From positions 4,407,001 through 4,471,000 of the forward strand of contig NZ_CP118108.1 in the NCBI RefSeq assembly GCF_028747985.1: 64,000 bases of DNA. Reading direction: 5' to 3'. The notes under the pieces are model-generated. The model ran no database searches. It was not told the origin of the DNA and saw nothing but the letters and a program-made list of their open reading frames with translations. Positions within the stretch are counted from its first letter, which is position 1. Each line of letters opens with the position of its first letter. This DNA is from Paenibacillus urinalis. GTDB taxonomy: Bacteria > Bacillota > Bacilli > Paenibacillales > Paenibacillaceae. This document shows positions 8,763 to 18,654 of this stretch, piece by piece. Position numbers and translations under genes: made by a program.

Positions 8763-11700
8763 TCAAATTCTCTCCTTAGACAGCGATTTTGGCTTGCGAT
8801 AACGTTCCTTCACGTTTCTGAGCGCATGCTCTTTCTGATCAAAATAAGCTCCTTCAAGCAGTCCGATCAGCGTTCCCGTCACACTCACTTCGATCTCATT
8901 CTCCCCATCCTTCAGAATGGAGGTGCTTCCGGTCCACTGATACGGCGACCATGCTCTTACACCGAGTGAATGGCCATTTACACGGAGCTCGACCACATCC
9001 TGAATCCGGAAATCGTCGAAGGTAAGCTCGAATTTATCCGTGTTCTGAATGACTGGAGCTGAGTACATAAAGGTACGGCGATAACGCATGGTGCCCGCAT
9101 AATGCGGATACCCCTCTACAGGCTCCGGCTGGAGAATGGCGGTCTGGTCTGGTATATCCTGAAGCAAAAGCTGTTCACCCACGTAATAAACACCAAAGCT
9201 GCCCGAGAGCATCAAAGGATCCAGAAGCCCGTCGTGGTCATTCTCGATCCGAACCTCAACCACAATCTTATTGACGCCTTCATAGAGATAAGCCCCGATG
9301 CTCGCAGCGATATTATTGTGATCGGTAATATTGACGGACCTAAACTCGTCCCCTGTAAGCCGTCTTCCATTTACATCAAGAGTGTACTCACCCGAAATGG
9401 CATGTCGATCGAAAAAGAGCAGCGCCTGTCTCAGCTTCGTACGGCAATCAAATTCAGTAACATATCGAGCGTACAAAGGATAGGCCAGCTGAGCCTTTTT
9501 CGGTGTCCCGAATACTTGTTCAAACCTGATAGGCAGCCCTTCGCTGCCCCATTCAGCAACCTGGTCAATGAAGGGTTTGGCCGTAACTTGGGCGCCACGG
9601 AGATGTACCTTGCCATCCGCATCCATGACAGTCAAAGAGAATTCGCCAAGTCTCAATTTATTCTCCTCAGCAGCCTTCAGCTCCCAGGCTCAAGATAAAG
9701 GAATCAACACTTCCTGACAGCATCGACTCGATTCCTTCACGGCTTTCACTGTCTGAGTAGAAATTGCCTCTGGCTTAGGACTCCGTTCGATCAGATAAGC
9801 TTGTGCTTCGTAAGGAGCCAGCTCGATCGATCGTTCATACCCGGTCACATTGCCTGTTTCCGAATAGAGCGGGGTAAGTATAGCTGGTGCAGCGTCATCT
9901 CCCGTCTCCAGCGTTATTTGCTTCATCCTAATGTAGAGCTGATCTTGTGCGTCATCTGCGGCATCGCCTCTGTCCACTCTCGCCTTAAATTCCTCCGCAT
10001 CTATCCGCAGGTTTGCTCTGATTAGCTCTCCTTCCTGATTCGTTACAAACAGAAGCGCCTGATCATCAGATATCCACCGAATCTGCTGAAGTACTGCTAA
10101 CGGGTCCTCCTTCATTTCTAAAGTGACGAATTCGGGGGCCCACTCATCAAGCAGCGGCAGCACATCTCTGGTAAAAGCCTTCTCCAAGCCCTCATCGGTA
10201 CGGATAAATCGGGCATTCTCCGCATCCAGGAGTACTTCAATCTGTTCCTTCCCAGGACTTGCAGCCTGAATCATTTCATTCGGAAGTCTGCCGATGGAGA
10301 TCACTTTGCCGCCAGCCTGGACGTAAGAGCATAGCTTCTGCCATGGTTCTGCCTCCAGATTGTTGAGCGGCGGTAATATCAGCACATCGTATCGGGCTTC
10401 GCCAATCCGAATCTTACCATCATCCACGGTGCTGCTTGCTAACAGCTCCGGGTCAAGATGATCATAATCCCGGCGATGCTTAAGCAGAAGTGTGGTCAAA
10501 GTAAGCCAGTCGTGCTTAAGCTGTTCGAGCTCCTCCATCTCCTCCTCGTCGACTCCTGCATAGCTGAATCCATGCAGCGGATTCCCCATCAAGGTCCAGA
10601 AAGAGGTTGTCGGATCCAGCACCGCGATTCGAATATCTGCATGTCCCTTGACATCAGGTAGCTGATTCGACCCACATAATCGCCGAGCTCACGGAAATAA
10701 GGCCAATACGGGTTCTGCACGAACTGCGATGGGGGAGCATCATGCTTCGCAAGACCGCCAATGGTATAGAAAAAGGCATGAAAATTATAAAAATTCGTAC
10801 CCAGTGCCGCCATTCGGTCGATCATCCACTTGGCATCCTGCAATGTCATCGACCAGCCTACACTGTGGAAGCATTCAATCATATTTCGTTTTCTCCCCAG
10901 CTGTCTTGCTAGAGAGCTGACCATCTTCGGATTATCCCGCATCTTGAGTCCATATCGGTCAAGGATATAGGACAGCGATCTTCCAATCTTCTCGTGCGCC
11001 GAATCTCCACCGGGAAGATGACTGTACAGCTGTGTCGTCATTCGGACGGAGGGAACCTCTGCCGCATACTGTATTCCCGTCCGCTCACAGAAATCATGGG
11101 CCTGCTTGTGCACCGATTGTCTCAGCAGCAGATGAACCGATTGAAAGTAATCGTAGCGGATTCGAGCAGCATCTCTTGCATCTCTGCATATCAGTGCAGG
11201 CAAGTGCTCCAACAGATCATACCCGTTCTGCGACTTGAAAAAAGCAGGCAGCTGCGATGACCACGGTATGCGGCCCAGCGGCGCAATTTCATCCGTGAAT
11301 ATCCCTTTGATGACACCCCCAAACTCTTCACCCAATTCTGCCTCATACCGTTCATGTGTCAGCTCAATGAATCGTTTCATCGCCTTTTCATTCATGGGAT
11401 CTACAAAATTGCCGTAATATTTAAAATCCGTCATTTCCTTCTCCATGAAGATGATCAATTCCCAATCTCCTGCGGGAGGATCCCATTCGAGCTGAAATGC
11501 CGTTTCATAGGTGAAAAACCGTTTACGATTATAGGAGGTAAGGCCCGTCTCCTGGTAGACCTGCTCCAGCTGAACGTTCCCGATGGATTTGCGAAGATCA
11601 ATCGTTTCTTCCCATACACGTCTGCCACACTCATCCAGGCGAATGGCCTTCGCATACAAGATTACCGCCCATGGCAGAGTCCAGGACACTGTTTCCCCAC

Positions 11701-12055
11701 TGGAGACCTGTCTCGTGTAATGCTCCAGCGTACGCTGCTTCGCCTCCGGCATTTCGAGAGTGACCTCTCCTCCTGCCATTCCGCTTGGGTAAGGATACTC
11801 GTCGTACAGCCACACATGGAGTCCGTATTTCTTCGCCTCACTCAATGCACACCTCACCTTGTCAAACCAAGCCTGTGACAGATAAGGAATGGTCAGCCCC
11901 TGTCTTGCACAGATAAAAAAACCGCCAACACCTTGCTTCGCCATTTCGGCAATCTGGAATGCAATCTGCTCGTCATCCATCTCCCCATTCCAGAACCAAA
12001 AGGGCTGTACTCTGAATTCGTTACCCGGATTCTGGAACGTCTGTGACACCAACAT
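8763..12055 (-). pseudogene. GH106-like (alpha-L-rhamnosidase-related) glycoside hydrolase, broken by a frameshift and a stop
   Basis: Three adjacent open stretches (10589-12055, 9690-10622, 8763-9656) encode consecutive parts of one protein of about 1,097 residues. The first has the hydrolase core (QPFWFWNGEMDDEQ, GVGGFFICARQG, LHVWLYDEYPYPSGMAGG). The second is the glutamine-amidotransferase-like middle. The third is the beta-sandwich end. Joining them needs one base restored near 10650 (ISYLM then KGHADIRIAVLDP in the next frame). The second and third parts are in the same frame, separated only by TGA at 9690-9692, after which coding continues as AWELKAAEEN. Either the gene has decayed or the two lesions are sequence errors. 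No signal peptide. GH106 removes alpha-L-rhamnose, which would fit rhamnogalacturonan use beside GH105 (inference). Confidence 0.8.
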
Positions 12056-12169
12056 AAAGCCACCTCCTCAGTAAGGAATTATTTCCCTTCGAATTGTTCA
12101 TCAGCGGAAAAGGAGAGGGGGACATCCCGCTCTCCTCATCTATGAATGCTGCTGGTTAATGAAGAGCTC

Positions 12170-13705
12170 TTACTGTTTAACCTCAGCGTACAGCTTGTTT
12201 ACTTCCTCGATATATTCCGTACCTCCGTTTGCCTCCCACAGCTCAAAGGCTTCCTGCAGTCCTTGTTCATCAATCTGGCCGACAATAAACTTGGTACGGG
12301 CATCATTAATAATGTTGTCGAGCTGAGGTCCTTTTTGGGCATACACATCCGAGATTAGAGGCTCGCCTGGGTTAGGAATGACAATCTCTTCATTCGCCTT
12401 CTGAATTTCAGCAACCTTCTGACGGACTGGTGTCTGCTCTACGCTGAGACCCCGCGTTTCCGGAATGAACATCAGGATCTGATTCGTACCATTCAAATCG
12501 CGCAAAATCTGTTTATCCGTACTCGGTACGATATAGTCCTCTTTCTTCTCATAGTGCGTACCCTCAATGCCTGAACTCATCAGCATCTGCAGCTCTTCCT
12601 CGTTCAGCTTGTCTAGGAAGGTCAGCACTTCCTTCAATTCTTCTTCTGTCTTCACACTCTTCGAAATAGCAATCATTCCGGAATATCCCGAGGTCGGCAG
12701 ATCTCGATGCCCTTCAGGTCCAACCATGGCAGGCAGCACGTCGATGGCTCCCGTCGCATTTGGATCCTTCTCCAACACCTTCTGATCGATCCGCTGAGCG
12801 TTATCCGCTACGTCGACCATAACACCGCCTTTTCCATTGACCATAAGATCCGGCATCTTCGTTGCATCCATGACCGCAAAATCCTTGTTGACGAGTCCTT
12901 CCTCATATAGCTTGCGGAAAAATTTGAGCGCTTCCAAATATTGTGGTGTCTTATGAGCCGGAACGAGCTGACCGTTCTCATCCTCACCCCAGCGATTCGG
13001 TGCACCAAACCACACCGACATGATATCCCAAGGTCCGTTGAATTTACTTGCAATCAGCCCGTACGTATCCTTCTTGCCATTGCCGTCCGGATCATTCTCC
13101 GTGAAGGCCTTCATTACGTTATAAAATTCATCAATAGTCGTCGGTGCGCTGAGTCCGAGATTATCCAGCCAATCCTTACGGATGGTAACACCGTTACGTC
13201 CCAAAACCCGTGCACGATATATTCCATACGTCTTCCCATCTATCGAAGCATTGTTCAGAATAATCTCATTCGCTTGAGATAAGTTTGGATAGTCCTTCAG
13301 ATAAGGACCCAGTTCCCAGAAGGCACCGTTGCGTGAGGCATTGATGAAGCTTGGCGATTTACCGAGAACGACCATGACGTCCGGCAGCTTGCCTGAAGCC
13401 AGTGTAATGTTGAACTTGTCTTCATATGAGCTGCTAGGCACCCACTGAAATTCCAGCTCCGTATTGGTCAGCTCCTCCAGCTTCTGAATGACAGGATTAT
13501 TGGCAGCCGGCGTTTCCGCTTCAAAATTTGGTACCATAATGCCAAGCTCCAATTTGCCTGCGGCTTCTCCTCCGGATGAACCGGATTGCGCCTGCTCACC
13601 GTTACCGCCCGGCGAGGATGAGCAAGCGGCAAGCATTGCCGCCACAAGGAACGAAGTGCTTAGAACTTTGATCGAATGCTTCACAGACTTCTTGGCTTGT
13701 TTCAT
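12170..13705 (-). CDS. Lpl-type extracellular sugar-binding lipoprotein of ABC importer
   Basis: A 511-residue family 1 solute-binding protein. It has a signal peptide with a lysine-rich start (MKQAKKSVKHSIK) and a lipobox LAAC at about residue 27, followed by a Ser/Gly/Gln-rich linker. Downstream features such as SPTTIDEFYNVMKAF-like text (actual APTTIDEFYNVMKAF) and DPDGNGKKDTYGL, an EF-hand-like loop, are typical of LplA/YtcQ proteins. The start at 13705 is chosen because GGGGGT lies seven bases before it; a weaker upstream start at 13720 exists. It is encoded after the two permeases, the usual YteP-YtcP-YtcQ order, and delivers oligosaccharide to them. The ATPase is missing and is normally supplied by MsmX (family knowledge). 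Confidence 0.92.
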   Translation of the reverse strand: MKQAKKSVKHSIKVLSTSFLVAAMLAACSSSPGGNGEQAQSGSSGGEAAGKLELGIMVPNFEAETPAANNPVIQKLEELTNTELEFQWVPSSSYEDKFNITLASGKLPDVMVVLGKSPSFINASRNGAFWELGPYLKDYPNLSQANEIILNNASIDGKTYGIYRARVLGRNGVTIRKDWLDNLGLSAPTTIDEFYNVMKAFTENDPDGNGKKDTYGLIASKFNGPWDIMSVWFGAPNRWGEDENGQLVPAHKTPQYLEALKFFRKLYEEGLVNKDFAVMDATKMPDLMVNGKGGVMVDVADNAQRIDQKVLEKDPNATGAIDVLPAMVGPEGHRDLPTSGYSGMIAISKSVKTEEELKEVLTFLDKLNEEELQMLMSSGIEGTHYEKKEDYIVPSTDKQILRDLNGTNQILMFIPETRGLSVEQTPVRQKVAEIQKANEEIVIPNPGEPLISDVYAQKGPQLDNIINDARTKFIVGQIDEQGLQEAFELWEANGGTEYIEEVNKLYAEVKQ

Positions 13706-13737
13706 AAACAGTACCCCCATTGAATAGTTTATTTGGA

Positions 13738-14622
13738 TTAACCTTTAATTGAACCAAGCAGCATGCCTTTGGCAAAGTGCTTCTGAAGGAACGGATAAAC
13801 CAGCAGAATTGGGATCGTACCGACGACGATGACCGCCATCTTAATGGATTGCTCCGGAGGCTGAACAAAATTAGGATCCATGTTTGCCATATCTCCGGCT
13901 GTGCCCTGCGAGAGCAGCACAATCTGTCTGAGCATAACCTGCAGCGGCCACATGGCACTGTCCGACAGGTACAAGAGCGCCGAGAAGAAGTTATTCCAAT
14001 GCCCTACTGCATAAAACAACGCAAACGTAGCAATGACCGGCTTGGAAAGGGGAAGAACAATGCGCCAAAATACACCGAGATCTGTACAGCCGTCAATCCG
14101 CGCCGCCTCTTCCAGTCCTGCAGGCAGCTCCTGAAAAAAGTTTTTGACGACAATCAGGTTAAAGGCACCGATAGCACCAGGTAGAATCAAGGACCAGTAA
14201 GTATCCAGAAGACCCAGCTCTCGAATGACCAGATAGGTTGGAATCATCCCTCCTCCGAACAGCATGGAGAAGATGACGAGGTTCATGATGACATTCCGTC
14301 CCCAAAAATCCTTGCGGGAGAGCGGATACGCCATGGTTAGTGTGAACAGCAGATTAACGAGTGTTCCCACAACCGTAATATATACGGAGTTACCAATGCT
14401 CTTAAAAATCGTAGATGATGAAAAGATGTACTGATACGCACTGAAGGAAATATCATGTGGAATGAGAAAGAAGTTTCGCGCCGTGATTTCGGCTTCCGTT
14501 GCAAACGAGTTGCCGATAATATATAGAAACGGAAGCACCGTGACAATCCCGAAGATGCTGAGAATCAGGTAATTGAATACGTCAAAGACTCGTCCGCCCG
14601 GCGTATTAAACCTTTTGTCCAT
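13738..14622 (-). CDS. Sugar ABC transporter permease, LplC/YtcP type
   Basis: A 294-residue inner membrane permease with about six membrane segments. The conserved cytoplasmic EAA loop is EEAARIDGCTDLGVFWRIVLPLSKP, near residue 195, which contacts the ATPase. It belongs to the MalG-like half of LplB/LplC-type importers for oligosaccharides. A good ribosome site (AAAGGAGGGA) precedes the ATG at 14622. It lies 47 bases after its partner permease and 32 bases before the binding protein. No ATPase is encoded in the locus. Confidence 0.93.
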   Translation of the reverse strand: MDKRFNTPGGRVFDVFNYLILSIFGIVTVLPFLYIIGNSFATEAEITARNFFLIPHDISFSAYQYIFSSSTIFKSIGNSVYITVVGTLVNLLFTLTMAYPLSRKDFWGRNVIMNLVIFSMLFGGGMIPTYLVIRELGLLDTYWSLILPGAIGAFNLIVVKNFFQELPAGLEEAARIDGCTDLGVFWRIVLPLSKPVIATFALFYAVGHWNNFFSALLYLSDSAMWPLQVMLRQIVLLSQGTAGDMANMDPNFVQPPEQSIKMAVIVVGTIPILLVYPFLQKHFAKGMLLGSIKG

Positions 14623-14669
14623 CTACTATCCCTCCTTTGCAAGAGTCATGTTATTGGCCGATATTTTGT

Positions 14670-15656
14670 CTAGTAGATGCCGGAGTGGCCGAACTTCTTG
14701 GCAAGCTTATTCGCTCCAAGAATGAGGATAATCCCTACAACCGACTTGAATAATCCAACCGCTGTACTGTAACTGAATGCCCCTTGAGTGATACCGACCT
14801 GGTATACATAAGTATCGAACACATCGGCAACATCGCGGTTAAGGGAGTTGGTCATGAGGAAGATTTGCTCAAATCCGGTATCAAGGAAGTTCCCCAGACG
14901 AAGAATAAGCAGAATGATGATGACATTACGGATGGCCGGCAGAGTAATATGCCACATCCGGCGAAAGCGTCCCGCGCCATCCACAATTGCAGCCTCGTAC
15001 TGTTCGGTATCTACACCAGCGAGTGCCGCTAAGAAGATAATCGTGCCCCAGCCAACTTCCTTCCACAGCATCTGAACGATAATGAGCGGTCTGAAGGCAT
15101 CCGGATCAGACAGAACATCGATGGGCGTGCCTGTAATCCAGGCGATCAGCTCATACAGAACCCCGCCGTCAGGCGTAAGAAATACATACGTAATACTTGC
15201 AATAATAACCATGGATACAAAATGCGGAACATAGACTAACGTTTGTACGGTTCGTTTAAACCAGGATTTTGAAATTTCATTGAGAAGTAAGGCCACGAGA
15301 ATGGGAGCCGGGAAGAAAAATACGAGATCATACACGGCCAGAATCAGGGTGTTGCGCAGCAGCCTGTAGAAATCAGGATTTTGGAAAAAGGTCGTGAAAT
15401 TTTCGAATCCAACCCATTCACTTTCCCGAATACCGAGAAAAGGCTGATAATCCTGAAAGGCAATGACGATTCCCCACATCGGCGCATATTTGAATACAAG
15501 AAAGTATAGAAGTCCAGGCGTGACCAGCAAGTATAACCATTTGTTGCGTTTCAGCTGGGACAGCCATCGTTTTCTTGCATTCCTTTTCATGTCCGCCTTC
15601 GTAGGAATTTGAGAGCCGTAACCGACGATTCCCGGGATCTGCGAATCATTTTTCAT
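14670..15656 (-). CDS. Sugar ABC transporter permease, LplB/YteP type
   Basis: A 328-residue MalF-like permease, partner of the following gene. It has hydrophobic segments from LYLLVTPGLLYFLVFKYAPM onward and the EAA loop EQYEAAIVDGAGRFRRMWHITLPAI. The open frame extends upstream to 15728, but GGAAAGGAGA lies six bases before the ATG at 15656 (MKNDSQIPGIVGY), which is taken as the start. It is the first gene of the transport operon, with a cre site 33 bases before the start codon, so glucose repression through CcpA is expected. Confidence 0.9.
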   Translation of the reverse strand: MKNDSQIPGIVGYGSQIPTKADMKRNARKRWLSQLKRNKWLYLLVTPGLLYFLVFKYAPMWGIVIAFQDYQPFLGIRESEWVGFENFTTFFQNPDFYRLLRNTLILAVYDLVFFFPAPILVALLLNEISKSWFKRTVQTLVYVPHFVSMVIIASITYVFLTPDGGVLYELIAWITGTPIDVLSDPDAFRPLIIVQMLWKEVGWGTIIFLAALAGVDTEQYEAAIVDGAGRFRRMWHITLPAIRNVIIILLILRLGNFLDTGFEQIFLMTNSLNRDVADVFDTYVYQVGITQGAFSYSTAVGLFKSVVGIILILGANKLAKKFGHSGIY

Positions 15657-15688
15657 AGACGTCTCCTTTCCATTTTCTTCGTTCATTT

Positions 15689-15702
15689 TGAAAGCGTTGT
15701 CA
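15689..15702. promoter_or_regulatory. cre site (CcpA operator)
   Basis: TGAAAGCGTTGTCA matches the cre consensus TGWNANCGNTNWCA at every fixed position. It lies in the leader of the permease operon, between the probable promoter and the ribosome site, a position where CcpA blocks elongation. Confidence 0.7.
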
Positions 15703-15924
15703 AAATGTATGATCCTTACTTTATCCAACGTTTTGCGTTTCCGCCAACATTCATTTTTTGTTCCGGCCCTTCAATTCGGCAGAAAAGAACGTCATTACAG
15801 CGTTTTAAGAAGCTTATTAAATCGGGGGTTTTCATGTGATTGAACTTTTTTGCCTGAATTACTTTTTTTTGTAAATTAGATGAAATCATGTGTATCCATG
15901 CATGAAGAATGGCTTCGTACTCAT

Positions 15925-15975
15925 AAAAAAGCTCTACTTATCCACCGAATAAATTTCAACGAGGACAAGTAGAGA
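15925..15975 (-). terminator. Intrinsic terminator after the membrane AraC sensor
   Basis: On the minus strand TCTCTACTTGTCC pairs with GGATAAGTAGAG across a 19-base loop and is followed by CTTTTTT. It lies 20 bases after the stop of the sensor gene and before the permease operon. Confidence 0.8.
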
Positions 15976-15997
15976 CTTCCTGATCTTCAGCACACTG

Positions 15998-18406
15998 CTA
16001 TTGATGCCATTGATCGCGATATTGACCCGGCGTCATTCCTTCCTGCTTCTTAAAAATCCGGTTAAAGTAGCTGTGCTGATAACCAACTCGGTCCGCGATA
16101 TCATTCATTTTCAAATCTGTTTCTCTCAGCAATTCCTTCGCTGCCTCAATCCGTTTGTAAGTTACATAATCGATAAAATTGATGCCTGCTACCTGTTTAA
16201 ATGCTTTGCTAAGTGCGTAAGGGGTCATTCCCTCTTGGTCTGCACAGCTTTCCAGCGATATGTCTGTCATGTACTGCTCGTCGATACGCTGCATCGTTCG
16301 GTCAATAACGGGCTTAAGTCCGGCATGAGATCTCTCTTCCATGTAACGGATATAAGGAAGAAATACTTCTTGTCTCATCCACTTCTCAATTGGAACCCGT
16401 TCCTTCAAGGATGCAATCTCCTCATACAGATTCCTCCCCTTGAACAGCTGATGAGAGGGAACTCCGGACTGAAGCATCATGTGAAGCAGGCTCGCCAGCA
16501 GCTGAAGCATCGTTTGCTGTAATTGGTACTCGGTCGTATGCTGCTTAATGGCCTCCTCCATAAATTGAGACAAGATACGCTGTGCCTCTTCCATTTTGCC
16601 TGTACGCACCGCCTGGACGATATCGCGCTCAAGGAGGAAAGGATAGCTTGACTCTTCTATTTTTTGATATTGCAATTCTTCATCCAGATCCAGAAGCTGA
16701 TTCAGATCTTCAATGCTTCTAAACGCTTCTGCCTGCTCCAGCTCCAGGAATCGTGCCGGAAGCTCGGATACCAAGCCTGCTGGCCTGCTGATCAAGATCG
16801 TTACGTTCATCTTCATAATCCGGTTGATCACCAGCATCAGCTCATCTCCCCACACAAGGGCAGCGGACTTCAGTGACTCCTCATTCGTGCCCGTAAGGAG
16901 CACAGCCGCGGATAAATCATGAAAATTCAGGACTGCAGCCTGCTCAAACCGCTGTGCGGCAAACTCTTCAATAATATTAACAGCAGCAAAAGTGACAAGT
17001 CCTGTGTCCTGCTCGTTAAAACGACCGTTTAGATTCGAATAGCCCGTCAGCCGCAGCTTCACCAGCAAAAATTGGCGATCCTCCACCTTGAACCCGAGAT
17101 CCGACATCTGTTCAATGAGATATGCTTCTGAATGGGACGATAGATGCCCTTGAATCAGCTGCATAACGAAGCTTCCACGCAGCATGGGCAGCTGATCATC
17201 CAGCTTGCGTCTTGCTCTGCTTCTCTCCGTAAGAAGGTCGTTCCAGTAGGTTTCAAGTAATTCAAACTCGTCATGATGCAGTAATGTTCCTTGAAGTCGC
17301 TCCTTTTCATTCGTACCCAATACACCGAGCAACCGCTCAATAGGGGAATAAATACGCCGTGAGGCCAGCCAGGATAATAAAATGGCAATAAGCAGACCTG
17401 CCGCGCTGACGATTACAATGAATTTGGACACCGACAATAAGGGTGCTGTAATATCCGTTATCGGAGCGGCGGATACATAGACCCAATCAGAGTCAATGCG
17501 ACTCAGCTTGCCATAGGACACTGAATACGTTGTATTTTCAAATGTATATAAAAAAGAACCGTTATTACGCTCCAAATCGACCTGCTGCCTAATCTGCTCG
17601 TTCAGCTCACCGGAGGAGGCCCCTTTGTGATCACCGCCGGACACCAGCACCTCTCCGCTCTTATCCAGCAAAAAGGTCGAGCCCTGGTCATATGGAGTAA
17701 GCGTTTTCAGAATACTTCTGACTTTATCATTATCTAGCGTCACAATAAGGGCTCCGAACGGTGCCGTGCTCCCTCCGGGAATTTTGTGCACCAGCACCAG
17801 CGCTTCATTAGTGTCTGTATGCAGCAGCTCCTCAGCCGTGTTCACATCACCTTCGGGCAGGAGCTGTCCTGGAAGCCTATCTGTCCAGTACACCTGACTG
17901 CCGCCCGTTAAATATTGATGATAGGATCGGATCAACTGTTCATCCGACAGCTCTCCATAAGAGCGGTTAAACAAAATCGGCTTCGGCTCATTCAAATAGA
18001 GCTGTACCTTATCTATCAGCGGATGTGACCCCTGTAACACATATAAGGTTGTAACAATATCCTCCGTCTGGTCAAAATGATAGACGTAATCCATATCCTT
18101 TAATTCTTCGCCGAATCGAGGCTCAAAGGCCCAGTGGGATAATCCAAGCTCCATATATGAAAATTGATCAGCGATGTTCGCTGCCCGATTACTGATCTGA
18201 TTCTGATGCAGCCGACTGAACTCCTCCTCCATCTGGGAGACGACCAGCCAGTAAATAACGATTCCTGTAATTAAGCCCGGAATGCTCGCGATGAGCAGAA
18301 TCGTAATGAGATTCTTCCGATAGTACCGGCCTTTGAAAGGCCGCTTCTTCTCACTAGGTAGTGGATCGTATTCTTTCTCTCCCGTCAACACCTGCTGCGG
18401 ATTCAT
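15998..18406 (-). CDS. Membrane-bound AraC-family sensor-regulator
   Basis: An 802-residue one-component regulator. A membrane segment at about residues 33-53 (NLITILLIASIPGLITGIV) and another at 329-350 (FIVIVSAAGLLIAILLSWLA) enclose a 275-residue extracellular sensor of the dCache type. A cytoplasmic linker follows, and the last 100 residues are an AraC double helix-turn-helix (ESCADQEGMTPYALSKAFK; IADRVGYQHSYFNRIFKKQEG-MTPGQYR). Such proteins sit next to Lpl-type importers in Paenibacillus and activate them when an extracellular sugar is sensed. It lies immediately upstream of the permease operon in the same direction but is separated from it by a terminator. The ligand is unknown. Confidence 0.92.
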   Translation of the reverse strand: MNPQQVLTGEKEYDPLPSEKKRPFKGRYYRKNLITILLIASIPGLITGIVIYWLVVSQMEEEFSRLHQNQISNRAANIADQFSYMELGLSHWAFEPRFGEELKDMDYVYHFDQTEDIVTTLYVLQGSHPLIDKVQLYLNEPKPILFNRSYGELSDEQLIRSYHQYLTGGSQVYWTDRLPGQLLPEGDVNTAEELLHTDTNEALVLVHKIPGGSTAPFGALIVTLDNDKVRSILKTLTPYDQGSTFLLDKSGEVLVSGGDHKGASSGELNEQIRQQVDLERNNGSFLYTFENTTYSVSYGKLSRIDSDWVYVSAAPITDITAPLLSVSKFIVIVSAAGLLIAILLSWLASRRIYSPIERLLGVLGTNEKERLQGTLLHHDEFELLETYWNDLLTERSRARRKLDDQLPMLRGSFVMQLIQGHLSSHSEAYLIEQMSDLGFKVEDRQFLLVKLRLTGYSNLNGRFNEQDTGLVTFAAVNIIEEFAAQRFEQAAVLNFHDLSAAVLLTGTNEESLKSAALVWGDELMLVINRIMKMNVTILISRPAGLVSELPARFLELEQAEAFRSIEDLNQLLDLDEELQYQKIEESSYPFLLERDIVQAVRTGKMEEAQRILSQFMEEAIKQHTTEYQLQQTMLQLLASLLHMMLQSGVPSHQLFKGRNLYEEIASLKERVPIEKWMRQEVFLPYIRYMEERSHAGLKPVIDRTMQRIDEQYMTDISLESCADQEGMTPYALSKAFKQVAGINFIDYVTYKRIEAAKELLRETDLKMNDIADRVGYQHSYFNRIFKKQEGMTPGQYRDQWHQ

Positions 18407-18654
18407 GAATCGCTCACCTGCCCGTTTCCTATGAAGTTTACTATAATATTTTATTAATTTATTTATAATTTTGTAAATGTTTTATATATTCTCTGTTTGC
18501 ATTCGCTGTTCCCTCTTCATTTCCTGCTAGCTTGGATGAATTCCGTATCTCAACCCGGAATAATTTCGTATTCTGCCAAAAAGAGTGTAAAATAATAGGG
18601 CAAAGCAATATCATTGCTGCTGTTTATGATGAATCAAGGAGGATGAATATTACA

